Below, piece by piece: positions 24,548 through 34,918 of a DNA stretch of 64,000 nt. Under the pieces are notes generated by a model. The model ran no database searches and was not told the origin of the DNA. It worked only from the letters and a program-made list of their open reading frames with translations. The position numbers and the translations under genes were made by a program. The stretch lies in contig JAURVZ010000060.1 of assembly GCA_030655215.1 (NCBI GenBank), positions 52,254-116,253 of the forward strand, given 5' to 3'. The stretch is from Pseudolabrys sp. (lineage in GTDB: Bacteria; Pseudomonadota; Alphaproteobacteria; Rhizobiales; Xanthobacteraceae). The first letter of the stretch is position 1. Each line of letters starts with the position of its first letter.

Positions 24548-24902
24548 GGGCGCGCTTCCTCTTTGCGGGCGGCGGTGGGCAGCAGACGTCGGCCAGGGCA
24601 GGCACGCATATGTCCGGATGCCCTGCGCAACAGTCTTTCATCAAGAATTCGATCAGCCCGCGCAGTGCCTTGTAGTCGGCGCTGTAGATGATCGAGCGCG
24701 CGTCGCGCCGGGCGTTGATCAGGCCTGCGTGTTCAAGATCCTTGAGGTGGAAGGACACGTTGGATGCCGAAACGCCGGCTGCTTCGGCGAGAGAACCAGC
24801 CGCCATGCCCTCCGGGCCCGCTTTCACCAGCATCCGCACGATCCGCAACCGCGTTTCCTGCGACAAGGCGGCGAAAGCAATCTGGGCTTGACCTGCTTTC
24901 AT
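24540..24902 (-). CDS. arsR: ArsR-family arsenic-responsive repressor
   Basis: This 120-residue winged-helix protein has ALSQETRLRIVRMLVKAGPE, the recognition region AEAAGVSASNVSFHLKDLEH, and the wing ARRDARSIIYSADY. The classical CVC metal motif in the DNA-binding helix is absent. Instead C91, C92 and C99 (DCCAGHPDICV) near the C-terminus give a three-Cys set like that of the Acidithiobacillus-type ArsR, plus a CC pair at 107-108. Arsenite binding should release DNA. It heads the arsR-arsC-aqpS operon, with an inverted repeat immediately upstream. Confidence 0.9.
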   Translation of the reverse strand: MKAGQAQIAFAALSQETRLRIVRMLVKAGPEGMAAGSLAEAAGVSASNVSFHLKDLEHAGLINARRDARSIIYSADYKALRGLIEFLMKDCCAGHPDICVPALADVCCPPPPAKRKRAHA

Positions 24903-24920
24903 TCTTCGACAATCCTATAA

Positions 24921-24936
24921 TTCAAGAATCATTGAA
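24921..24936. promoter_or_regulatory. probable ArsR operator in the divergent promoter region
   Basis: TTCAA (24921-24925), six bases, TTGAA (24932-24936) form an inverted repeat in the 49-bp gap between divergent arsR (-) and the 24952 gene (+). The AT-rich repeat resembles ArsR/SmtB operators, and its position would let one repressor control both transcripts. Confidence 0.6.
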
Positions 24937-24951
24937 ACGAGGATAGCCGCC

Positions 24952-25485
24952 ATGGATGCCGTTGCCAAGCCCCAATCGACGGTCGGCGCGCTGATGCCGG
25001 TCGAGGAAGTCTCGGCTCAATCCCTGCTCGACAGGCTGGCCGGTCACACGGAAAAGAGCCTGATCTTTTTTTATGAGGGCCGCGACGTGCGGCCCAGCTA
25101 TCACGTCACCGAGGTCAAGACAGGCACCTTCCGGGGGCTCGACTGCGGCGCCAATGTCGAGCATTGGAACGAGACCTTCATTCAGCTTTGGGACATCGAG
25201 GAAGCCAACCGCGAGCACATGCGCGTGAGGAAATTTCTGGCGATTATCGGCAAAGTGGGTGAGGCCGTCGGTTTGGATGCCGATGCCAAGTTGACATTTG
25301 AAGTGAGTGACGGCGTGCGCCCGATGCAGATCTATCGCGCCGAGCGCATTGAAGTAGCCGACAGCGTGCGGGTGCATCTGTCGGCGAGGCCATCAAGCTG
25401 CAAGCCGCGCGATCGCTGGCTGGTGGAGGAAACTGCCCGGTCTGCGGCGTCTTGCTGCGCGCCAAAGGCGCAGAAATGCTGCTGA
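24952..25485 (+). CDS. arsenic-locus-associated protein with Cys-rich tail (DUF6428-like)
   Basis: This 177-residue cytosolic protein is divergent from arsR. The body (SLLDRLAGHTEKSLIFFYEG, then RPSYHVTEVKTGTFRGLDCG and NVEHWNETFIQLWD) fits a family found beside ars genes, which I believe is DUF6428; that assignment is from memory and tentative. The tail ends in paired cysteines, ASCCAPKAQKCC, which could bind arsenite or another thiophilic metal. The shared operator implies arsenic induction. No reaction is known. A terminator follows at 25531. Confidence 0.75.
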   Translation: MDAVAKPQSTVGALMPVEEVSAQSLLDRLAGHTEKSLIFFYEGRDVRPSYHVTEVKTGTFRGLDCGANVEHWNETFIQLWDIEEANREHMRVRKFLAIIGKVGEAVGLDADAKLTFEVSDGVRPMQIYRAERIEVADSVRVHLSARPSSCKPRDRWLVEETARSAASCCAPKAQKCC

Positions 25486-25530
25486 TGGGGGTTTGGGGCC
25501 TATGGACGTTTGACTGAATAAGCAAAAAAA

Positions 25531-25554
25531 GCCCGGCGCTCGCGCCGGGCTTTT
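25531..25554. terminator. bidirectional rho-independent terminator (arsenic-locus gene/TadG-like gene)
   Basis: GCCCGGCG (25531-25538) pairs with CGCCGGGC (25543-25550), followed by TTTT; AAAAAAA precedes the stem and serves the minus strand. It lies between convergent genes and differs from the 23308 copy only in the loop. Confidence 0.9.
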
Positions 25555-25578
25555 CGTTGGTCGGTGAGGCGAGGCCGT

Positions 25579-26943
25579 CTACTTGGCGACGCGCAGCTTG
25601 GTCAGGTTGGTGCCGATCTGGCTGAACACCGAGCCAAGGCCGCTCGACGTCGTCACCATGTAGAACTTCGAGGCATCACTGAACTGTTCCGGGCTGCCGG
25701 CGCAGTTCTGCAACAGGGTCGAGGTCGGATCGCCGCCTGTGTTGACCTGGATGGTGTAGAGCGTCACGCCGCCATTCTTGATGTTGGCGCAGGTGCCGGC
25801 ACCACTCTTGCTGGAATCGTACATGCGTTTGTCGACTTCGGCCGAGACCGAGGAGCCATTGCCGTTCCAACGGTTCTCCGTGTTCAAACCGTCCGACATG
25901 AGGATGATGACATCGGTGTACTTGTAGTTGGCGTCTTTTGCCGGCGCGGTGAGCGGGCCGCCGCCGACCAGTGATTGCCAGGCCCAGACCAAGCCGATCG
26001 GCTGATTGGTGGATCCGGCCGGTGACATATCGTCCACCAGATCATTCATCGCCGTCCAGTCGTAGGACAGGCCCATCATTTTTGCCGGGCAATTGTCGTC
26101 CTGGTCCGCGGGAAATTTTGATGAGGCGGAGCTGCCCGGCAGGGTTACGTTCTGGTCGTAATTCTGGCCGGTCGGACCATTGCTGCCGCCGCGATCGGTG
26201 ACGCATCCGTTCCACTGGTTGTGGTTCAGCGAGACGGTCTTGCATGTGCGCCCGCGCCGGCCGGTGCAGGATGTCGTCGTATTTTCGTCGTCCCAGTCTT
26301 TCCAATCGATCCAGTTGGCATTGTAGTTGCTGGCACCCACATTGACGTCGTTGGCGAAGGGGATGATCGACACGTAAACGTCGCCATTGGTGGTGGCGGC
26401 GCTCTTAAGCTGGGTGAGCAGGTTTTTCGTCGCGCTCTTCAACGCCGCCATCTTGCCGTCGCTTGACATCGAGCCGGTGTTATCGAGAGCCAATGCGACG
26501 CGCAGGCGCGTCGAACCCCACGCCGCTGTCGCCGTGCCGTTGATGTTGATGTTCTGGTGGCCAATGACGCCGAGGAAGCCGGTCGGGACCTGCGCGGCGC
26601 CGTCCACTTTGATCTGCGAGCCGCCGGTGCTTGTGTAGGTCGCCGTGATAGTAACGTTCTTGGCCTCGGGCTTGCTGAACAGCGCGTCGAAATAACTCTT
26701 CGCCTTCGTCTGCAATGCGGTGTTGCTCAGGGTCGCAGCGTCCTTCGACAGCATCAGCGCTGTCGAGTCGAGCGCGGCCTGCATCGCCGCCTTCACAGAG
26801 TTGGCGTGGCTGTAGTCGACGGCCATGCCGACCGTGCCAACGAGCGGCAGGGTGGCGATGGCGAAGGTGATCGCGACGTTGCCTTTGTTGGCGCTGCGGA
26901 AGTTGGCGATGTGTCGGGCAATTCTTGTCCAGGCGGCATGCAT
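25579..26943 (-). CDS. TadG-like pilus-assembly protein with VWA domain (copy 1)
   Basis: The 454-residue protein begins with a TadE/TadG-type N-terminal anchor, GNVAITFAIATLPLVGTVGM (residues 21-40). After a beta-rich region comes a von Willebrand A domain with the MIDAS-like DNTGSMS (D154), VYVSIIPFANDVNV and the later YTDVIILMSDGLNT. A Cys-containing insert (SCTGRRGRTCKT, NGCVTDRGG) lies in the middle. The chain ends TNLTKLRVAK. Such proteins are usually part of Flp/Tad pilus systems, but no tad genes are nearby. It is a tandem paralogue of the 27229 gene and lies downstream of it. Confidence 0.85.
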   Translation of the reverse strand: MHAAWTRIARHIANFRSANKGNVAITFAIATLPLVGTVGMAVDYSHANSVKAAMQAALDSTALMLSKDAATLSNTALQTKAKSYFDALFSKPEAKNVTITATYTSTGGSQIKVDGAAQVPTGFLGVIGHQNININGTATAAWGSTRLRVALALDNTGSMSSDGKMAALKSATKNLLTQLKSAATTNGDVYVSIIPFANDVNVGASNYNANWIDWKDWDDENTTTSCTGRRGRTCKTVSLNHNQWNGCVTDRGGSNGPTGQNYDQNVTLPGSSASSKFPADQDDNCPAKMMGLSYDWTAMNDLVDDMSPAGSTNQPIGLVWAWQSLVGGGPLTAPAKDANYKYTDVIILMSDGLNTENRWNGNGSSVSAEVDKRMYDSSKSGAGTCANIKNGGVTLYTIQVNTGGDPTSTLLQNCAGSPEQFSDASKFYMVTTSSGLGSVFSQIGTNLTKLRVAK

Positions 26944-27184
26944 GACGGTTTCACCGGTTCTCGGTTAAATTCGTCGATCTGCATAAACCTCATCAGTTAA
27001 ATCACCGGTATACGGGTGCTTCCCGGAACTCCGCCTTCCGGTAATCAATCGCTTGGCCGCGCGAGCTGAATGCCCGACGACACAAGCACTTAGATGGTGA
27101 ATGAGGGGTACCCTGACACGGAAAATGCCGCGCAGTTCTTATGCGACGTTATTAATGGTTGGTTGAAAACTGGAACTTGGCGAA

Positions 27185-27203
27185 CGCCGGTGACGCACCG
27201 GCG
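27185..27203 (-). terminator. hairpin downstream of TadG-like copy 2
   Basis: CGCCGGTG (27185-27192) and CACCGGCG (27196-27203) form a perfect 8-bp stem with a 3-base loop, 26 bp beyond the stop of the 27229 gene. There is no U-tract, so it may only attenuate transcription into copy 1. Confidence 0.5.
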
Positions 27204-27228
27204 CTCGCTTTACCCTTATTTCTGGGCT

Positions 27229-28920
27229 CTATTTCGCGACGCGCAGCTTGGTCAGGTTGGTGCCGATCGCGGTGAAAACCGCGCCCAGACCGCTTGCCGT
27301 ATCGACCATGTAGAACTTCGACGGGTCGCTGAATTTGTCCGGGCCGCCGGCGCAGTTCTGCAGCAAGGTCGACGTCGCGTCGCCGCCTGTGTTCACCTGG
27401 ATCGTGTACAGGGTAACGCCGGAGTTCTTGATGTTGGCGCAGGTGCCACGGCCGCTTGAGTCATACATGCGGTAGTCGACACTGGTGTTGGTCGCCGAGC
27501 CATTACCGTACCAGCGATTCCAGGTGTTGAGACCGTCCGACATCAGGATGACGACATCGGTGTATTCATAGTTCGAGTCTTTCGGCGGCGCCGTAAACGG
27601 ACCGATACCGACCAGCGAGTGCCAGCCTAAGGCGAGGCCGATCGTCTGGTTGGTGCCGCCATTGGTGTCCAATGCATCCACGGCCGCGGCCATCGATGTC
27701 CAGTTGTAGTTCAGGCCCATCACGGCTTTCGGGCAATACGAGTCCTGCCGCGCAGGATATAGCGTCTTCACATCCGACGTCGTCGGTGTGGCCGCAGTCT
27801 GATCGGGGCCGGCCGTGGTGCCGGGCGCCGCCATGGCGCCGCGATCGGCGACGCAACCGGTCCAGGTGCTGCGCGCGTTCTTGACCCAGGTATGTTCGAA
27901 ATAACCGTCGTTCGTCTTGCAAACCTTGCTGCTGCCGCTGCCTGAGCAGGAGCAGTTGCTGCGGCCGGTGCATGTGGCCGAACTGCCGGTCGCGCGGAAG
28001 GTGGTGCTGGTATAGCAGCCATTATAATAGAAGCCCGCCTCGGTGCTGTCCTTGCTGCCGGTGTCGACGCCGGGGCAGATGTAGCCCGAATAAGTGCCGC
28101 TCGACGGGATGTTATTCGTCGCAGGCGCTGTACTCGCAGGACCGGTCGTGCAGCCAAAGCCTGTTTTATTGCTGCTAAACGGGCAGGCATCGCCGGGACC
28201 TGTCTGGTCCCACGTGCTCTTGTTTGACGCGTTGGCCAGCCAGGTCGCCATGTACGGCGGCGGCGCTTCCCATTCGGTCCAGTCGATGTAGGCGGCGTTG
28301 TAGTTGTTGGCGCCGATATTAACGCCGCGGCTGAAAGGAACGATCGACACATAGATGTCGCCAGGATTGCTGGCGGCGGACTTCAGCTGCGTCAGCAGAT
28401 TCTTGGTCGAGGTTTTCAACGCGTCGATCTTGCCGTCGGCATCCATCGAGCCGGTGGTGTCGTGCACAAGGGCAATGCGCAAGCGCGTCGAGCCCCAGGC
28501 AGTGGTCGAGGTGCCGTTGATCGTCAGGTTCTGGAATCCGATGACGCCGAGAAAGCTCGTCGGTACCAATGCCGAGCCATCGACCTTGACCTGCGAGCCG
28601 CCGGTGGTCGAGTAAGCCGCGGTAATGACAACGTTCGTGGCTTCGGGCTTCAGGAAGACGGCATCGAAGTAGCTCTTCGCCTTGGTCTGGAGAGCTGCGT
28701 TGCTGATCGTGGCCGCATCTTTCGACAGCATCAGCGCGGTGGAATCGAGCGCAGCCTGCATGGCTGTCTTGACGGCATTGGCGTGGCTGTAGTCGACGGC
28801 CATCCCGACCGTGCCGACCAGCGGCAGCGTTGCGATGGCAAATGTGATGGCGACATTGCCGCGGTTCGCGCCCTTGAAAGCGGCGAAATGGTGGGCGAAT
28901 TTGTTCCAGACAGCACGCAT
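27229..28920 (-). CDS. TadG-like pilus-assembly protein with VWA domain (copy 2, Cys-rich insert)
   Basis: The 563-residue paralogue of the 25579 gene has the same anchor (GNVAITFAIATLPLVGTVGM), the same spacing to the MIDAS-like DTTGSMD (D154) and the same ending TNLTKLRVAK. Between the first VWA strands and VIGLALGWHSL-type sequence it carries about 100 extra residues with many Cys, including NCSCSG. The ATG at 28920 is chosen because MRAVWNKFAHHF then aligns with MHAAWTRIARHI of copy 1; a GTG and a TTG lie just upstream and no strong Shine-Dalgarno decides. It is probably surface or envelope associated, with a role in adhesion or pilus assembly inferred. Confidence 0.85.
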   Translation of the reverse strand: MRAVWNKFAHHFAAFKGANRGNVAITFAIATLPLVGTVGMAVDYSHANAVKTAMQAALDSTALMLSKDAATISNAALQTKAKSYFDAVFLKPEATNVVITAAYSTTGGSQVKVDGSALVPTSFLGVIGFQNLTINGTSTTAWGSTRLRIALVHDTTGSMDADGKIDALKTSTKNLLTQLKSAASNPGDIYVSIVPFSRGVNIGANNYNAAYIDWTEWEAPPPYMATWLANASNKSTWDQTGPGDACPFSSNKTGFGCTTGPASTAPATNNIPSSGTYSGYICPGVDTGSKDSTEAGFYYNGCYTSTTFRATGSSATCTGRSNCSCSGSGSSKVCKTNDGYFEHTWVKNARSTWTGCVADRGAMAAPGTTAGPDQTAATPTTSDVKTLYPARQDSYCPKAVMGLNYNWTSMAAAVDALDTNGGTNQTIGLALGWHSLVGIGPFTAPPKDSNYEYTDVVILMSDGLNTWNRWYGNGSATNTSVDYRMYDSSGRGTCANIKNSGVTLYTIQVNTGGDATSTLLQNCAGGPDKFSDPSKFYMVDTASGLGAVFTAIGTNLTKLRVAK

Positions 28921-28932
28921 GACGATCACCAA

Positions 28933-29550
28933 GAGAACGATGTGAATTCGTCTGCTGTCCTAGGTGTCAGAAGTTAACTGGGCTGCGCCGGTATCCCGGC
29001 AAATTAGCGCTGTCGCGCTAAGGATGTTGCAGGCTGCCGCCGCTTTGGTGGCTGCCTGTCAAGGTTTTCATGGTGAACGGGCCCGGACGATCGCCGTTAT
29101 TCTGATTGTAAAATAGTGGCGAGCGGCCCGGGAGGTCGCTCGCTGATTGTAGTCATGCGGTTAACACCGCCGAATTTGGCCGCCGGTGCGCCGGCCGGCC
29201 CTGGTTCGCCGGCGGGCCGCCGCCGCGCCGTTCCGTATCCTGAAAAACAGTGCCGGCCGGGTCACTTACGGCTTGTGAACCGGCAACCAGTGGCTATCTG
29301 CAACAATGCCGGGGACGGTAGGGCGGAGAAATCAGGGGATGAGGGCGGCAGTTCCTGCTTGGAAGGACGCCGCGGGGGTCTCTAAGATGACGCTTGATAA
29401 TTGTCCCCGGCCTCGTGACGGGGCGGTCCGGGAATGTCACGCTTTCGAAGGTTCACTCTCGTGCTGTTGCGGCCAAATATGATGCTTTCTGAGATCCGCA
29501 TGTCGTCTTTATCCGCTGAGCGCCGGTCCGCTGAGGATCTGGCGCCGCGG
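28933..29550. other. long gene-poor region between TadG-like gene and clpS
   Basis: About 600 bp lie between the divergent TadG-like copy 2 and the preferred clpS start. A perfect inverted repeat TTAGCGC-TGTC-GCGCTAA is at 29004-29021. The rest is GC-rich, with no recognisable RNA gene and no clear promoter; a TAAAAT at 29109 lacks a matching -35. Some of the right-hand part may be clpS leader or coding sequence if clpS starts earlier. Confidence 0.5.
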
Positions 29551-29883
29551 ATGGCGGATGACGACAAGAAGCGGAGAAGTCCGGGCGGTCCGGACACGTC
29601 GGTCATCACCAAGACGAAGCCGCAGACCAAGCGGCCGAACATGTACCGTGTTCTTATTCTAAACGACGACTACACGCCGATGGAGTTCGTCACCCATGTG
29701 CTGGAGCGTTTCTTCAGCAAGGATAATGAGGCGGCGACACGAATCATGTTGCACGTTCACCATCACGGCATCGGCGAATGCGGCATCTTTACGTACGAAG
29801 TGGCCGAGACAAAAGTGACGCAGGTTATGGACTTTGCCAGAAAACATCAGCATCCTTTGCAATGCGTGATGGAAAAGCAGTGA
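29551..29883 (+). CDS. clpS: ATP-dependent Clp protease adaptor ClpS
   Basis: This protein (110 residues from this start) delivers N-degron substrates to ClpA. The conserved core is clear: [20 protein letters not shown], with the DDYTPM residues that contact the N-terminal amino acid; then [20 protein letters not shown] and [20 protein letters not shown]. The start is uncertain: ATGs at 29434, 29479, 29482 and 29500 are in frame, but none has a good Shine-Dalgarno. The extra N-terminal residues are Arg/Ser-rich and absent from the family core, so 29551 is preferred. clpA follows after 68 bp. Confidence 0.88.
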   Translation: MADDDKKRRSPGGPDTSVITKTKPQTKRPNMYRVLILNDDYTPMEFVTHVLERFFSKDNEAATRIMLHVHHHGIGECGIFTYEVAETKVTQVMDFARKHQHPLQCVMEKQ

Positions 29884-29951
29884 ACGAACAAGAAGACTGA
29901 AGACGGATTGGGGTCGGGGAGCGTTCGATACAATTGGGAATGGAATTTTGA

Positions 29952-32414
<2,463 letters not shown>

Positions 32415-32437
32415 TACGCTCTGTTGAACAAATCCGA

Positions 32438-32464
32438 AGGCCGGGCCACAAGCCCGGCCTTTTT
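32438..32464 (+). terminator. rho-independent terminator of clpA
   Basis: AGGCCGGGC (32438-32446) pairs with GCCCGGCCT (32452-32460) and is followed by TTTTCTTTT. It lies 24 bp after the clpA stop. Confidence 0.9.
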
Positions 32465-32501
32465 CTTTTCCTGAGTTGCAGCCGCCGCGCCGCTATGGGA
32501 C

Positions 32502-33254
32502 ATGGGCTGGGCCATGTCCTGGTCTTTGACATTCAATTCGCCGACCGCCGCCTTTCTTGGCGGCATCAAGTGGGCGTGGACATCCGTTTTCGTCATCGTC
32601 ATGGCCGGGACCTATATCGGTCTCGGTGCGCTGGCTCATGATTTCGGCCTGAGCGCGCTGTGGCTGACGGTCTCGACATTGTTCGTCTGGGCGGCGCCGG
32701 CGCAGGTCATCCTGATTTCCGGTCTCGGCACCGGCGCGGCGCTGCTTGAACTGGCGCTCGCTGTCAGCCTCAGTGGCATTCGCCTGTTTCCGATGGTGGT
32801 GTCACTGCTGCCTTTGGTGCGTACGCGGCAGACGACCCTGGCCGACTTGATCCTGCCGACACATTTCACCTCCGTTAGCATGTGGGTGGAGTCGCACCGT
32901 GTCTTGCCGACCCTGGCGGCCGAGCACCGGCTGGCCTTCTGTAACGGTTTGTCCGTCGGCTATATGGGCGTCGCCACGACCTTCGGCCTTGTCGGCTTTT
33001 ATCTCGCCGCCGGTTTGCCGCCACTGCTGGCGGCAACGCTGTTGTTCATGACGCCTTTGTCGTTCCTGATTTCAACGGCGCGCAATGCCCGCATCATGAT
33101 GGACCGGCTGGCGCTGGTGTTCGGGCTCGCGCTAGGTGCCTTGCTGACAATCATGAATGTGCAGTTCGACCTGATGTGGGCCGGCGTCGGCGGCGGCACA
33201 ATTGCTTATGCGATCCATCGCCTGCGCGCCGCCAAAGCCGGAGCGGCGTCATGA
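32502..33254 (+). CDS. azlC: AzlC family amino-acid/permease protein
   Basis: This 250-residue membrane protein has about five to seven hydrophobic segments and the AzlC pattern: FLGGIKWAWTSVFVIVMAGT near the start, LWLTVSTLFVWAAPAQVILI, and FPMVVSLLPLVRTRQTTLAD. With AzlD it forms a two-component exporter; characterised examples export branched-chain amino acids or their analogues. ATG at 32502 follows the clpA terminator by about 40 bp; an ATG four codons later is also possible. Its stop overlaps azlD by 4 nt. Confidence 0.88.
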   Translation: MGWAMSWSLTFNSPTAAFLGGIKWAWTSVFVIVMAGTYIGLGALAHDFGLSALWLTVSTLFVWAAPAQVILISGLGTGAALLELALAVSLSGIRLFPMVVSLLPLVRTRQTTLADLILPTHFTSVSMWVESHRVLPTLAAEHRLAFCNGLSVGYMGVATTFGLVGFYLAAGLPPLLAATLLFMTPLSFLISTARNARIMMDRLALVFGLALGALLTIMNVQFDLMWAGVGGGTIAYAIHRLRAAKAGAAS

Positions 33255-33598
33255 GCGCCGCGATGACCGAGCTGTGGCCGTTTCTGGTGTTGATCACCGT
33301 CGGCTTCCTGCCGAACGAGATGTGGCGCGCCTTCGGCCTGGTGATGGCGCGCGGGCTGGACGAAAAATCAGAGATCGTGATGTGGTCGCGGGCGGTTGCG
33401 ACCGCGACGTTGGCCGGTGTCATTGCCAAGCTGCTGCTGTTTTCAAACGGCTCGCTGGCGACGATCCCGTTGGAAGTGCGTCTCGGCGCCACCGTGATCG
33501 GCTTCGTCGCGTATTTGCTTGTTCGCCGTTCTGTTTTCGCCGGCGTTGCGGTCGGCGAGGCAGTGTTGTTGCTCGGCGGATATCTGTTCGCGCGGTAA
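33251..33598 (+). CDS. azlD: AzlD family membrane protein
   Basis: This 115-residue small subunit partners AzlC. It has four hydrophobic segments, LWPFLVLITVGFLPNEMWRA, a middle helix after WSRAVATATLAGVIAKLLLF, and two C-terminal helices. The start at 33251 is set by the ATGA overlap with the azlC stop; the longer frame from 33176 lies in azlC. Arg/Asp charges at residues 26-37 sit in the first cytoplasmic loop as in the family. Confidence 0.87.
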   Translation: MSAAMTELWPFLVLITVGFLPNEMWRAFGLVMARGLDEKSEIVMWSRAVATATLAGVIAKLLLFSNGSLATIPLEVRLGATVIGFVAYLLVRRSVFAGVAVGEAVLLLGGYLFAR

Positions 33599-33715
33599 AG
33601 AGGAGCGGCCGTCGGGCGGCGTCCGCCATTAACTAGAACCTCGGCGACATGAAATCACACGTTGCAGCGGCAGCGTTAATGTCTGAGTATGCGCGCTCCT
33701 TGGGGGAGGGGTGTT

Positions 33716-34465
33716 ATGCGTATTCTGATCGCGGTCTTGGCCGCAGGCTTTTGCACGGCGTGCACGACGACCGAAACGGTCCAGTTCAAGGCACAGGCCG
33801 ACCAGCAATCAATCATTCGCGACGGGCAGGCGGCGCTGGTATCGCGCAAGAAGAAATCCGTGGTCATTGCGCGCCCGGCCTCGCGCCAGTTTCAGATCGG
33901 CGGCCGGCCGGTCTTTGTGCTGGCCATCAACAACCTGACCAAGACGCCGGAGAATTTCCTCGTTTCCAATGTGCAGGTCACGCAAGTGGTGCGCGATGAA
34001 GCCGTGCCGCTCAAGGTCATCACCTACGAGATGCTGGTGCAGGAAGAAAAGACCCGGCAGGTCTTCGCCGCGGTCGCCACCGGATTGTCAGCAGGGGCTA
34101 ATGCCTATTCCGCTTCGCGCGCCGGCTACTATAACGCCAACTCGACGGTCTATACGCCGCGCGGCGCCTATCAGGTGCACACCACCGGCTACAGCCCGAC
34201 GGCAGCGGCCATCGCACAGTCGAATGCCAGCGCGCAGAATGCTGAGATGATCAACGCCACCATCGAACGCGGCCAGCAAAATCTGGCGATGCTCGAGCAG
34301 GGAGTCATCAAGGACAACACGCTGATGCCGGGCGAGTGGTATGGCGGCCAGCTACATATTGCGCCACTGGCGTCAGACGAGGGCCCTGCGAAAAACTACA
34401 CGATTGCGGTCGTCGTTGGTGGCGAGCGGCACGAGATCAACGTGGCGCAGGGCACGGTGCAGTAG
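33716..34465 (+). CDS. exported protein, possible lipoprotein
   Basis: This 249-residue protein begins MRILIAVLAAGFCTACTTT. It is a short hydrophobic signal with two Cys, of which CTAC is a non-standard lipobox (Cys rather than Leu at -3), so lipidation is possible but not certain. The mature part has a beta-rich segment (RQFQIGGRPVFVLAINNLTK, then NVQVTQVVRDEAVPLKVITY). A Gly/Tyr/Asn-rich stretch with an Ala/Gln helix follows near residues 125-190. A very strong GGGGAGGGG Shine-Dalgarno precedes the ATG, which rules out the start at 33689. No family is recognised. It stands alone, convergent with the HIT gene. Confidence 0.72.
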   Translation: MRILIAVLAAGFCTACTTTETVQFKAQADQQSIIRDGQAALVSRKKKSVVIARPASRQFQIGGRPVFVLAINNLTKTPENFLVSNVQVTQVVRDEAVPLKVITYEMLVQEEKTRQVFAAVATGLSAGANAYSASRAGYYNANSTVYTPRGAYQVHTTGYSPTAAAIAQSNASAQNAEMINATIERGQQNLAMLEQGVIKDNTLMPGEWYGGQLHIAPLASDEGPAKNYTIAVVVGGERHEINVAQGTVQ

Positions 34466-34469
34466 GCCG

Positions 34470-34898
34470 TTAGCCGCCAGCCAGCGCCGCCGACAGCCTC
34501 TTTGCCATTTCCGCCAGCGCTTCCGGCTTTTCCTTCTCGCTCGCCGCTGGCTTCATCGGCACGCCGCTTTTGCGCGGGATGACATGGACGTGCAGGTGAA
34601 ACACCACCTGGCCGCCAGGACCTTCGTTGAATTGCTGAACGGTGATGCCGTCTGAACCAAGCGTCGCCATAGCGGCCTTCGCGACCTTTTGCGCGACCTT
34701 GGCGACATGGGCGAGGTCGTCCGGGCTGATGTCCAGCATGTTGCGGGCCGGGGCCTTCGGCAGCACTAAAGTGTGGCCCGGGGCGCGCGGCATGATGTCG
34801 AGGAAGGCGAGCGCCTTGTCGTCTTCATAGACTTTGTAGCAGGGCAGTTCGCCACGCAGGATCTTGGCGAAGATGTTGTTCGGATCGTAAGCCGGCAT
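34470..34898 (-). CDS. HIT family protein
   Basis: This 142-residue nucleotide-binding protein has the histidine triad VVFHLHVHVIPR close to its C-terminus and FAKILRGELPCYKVYEDDKA at the start. HIT enzymes hydrolyse nucleoside phosphoramidates or dinucleoside polyphosphates. The ATG at 34898 follows AAGGGGGCGG. The upstream neighbour on the same strand is the FemAB-like gene, 20 bp away, so the two are probably cotranscribed. The C-terminus is extended by an Ala/Lys/Glu helix of about 25 residues compared with the shortest family members. Confidence 0.92.
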   Translation of the reverse strand: MPAYDPNNIFAKILRGELPCYKVYEDDKALAFLDIMPRAPGHTLVLPKAPARNMLDISPDDLAHVAKVAQKVAKAAMATLGSDGITVQQFNEGPGGQVVFHLHVHVIPRKSGVPMKPAASEKEKPEALAEMAKRLSAALAGG

Positions 34899-34918
34899 GT
34901 CCGCCCCCTTGAAGTATC

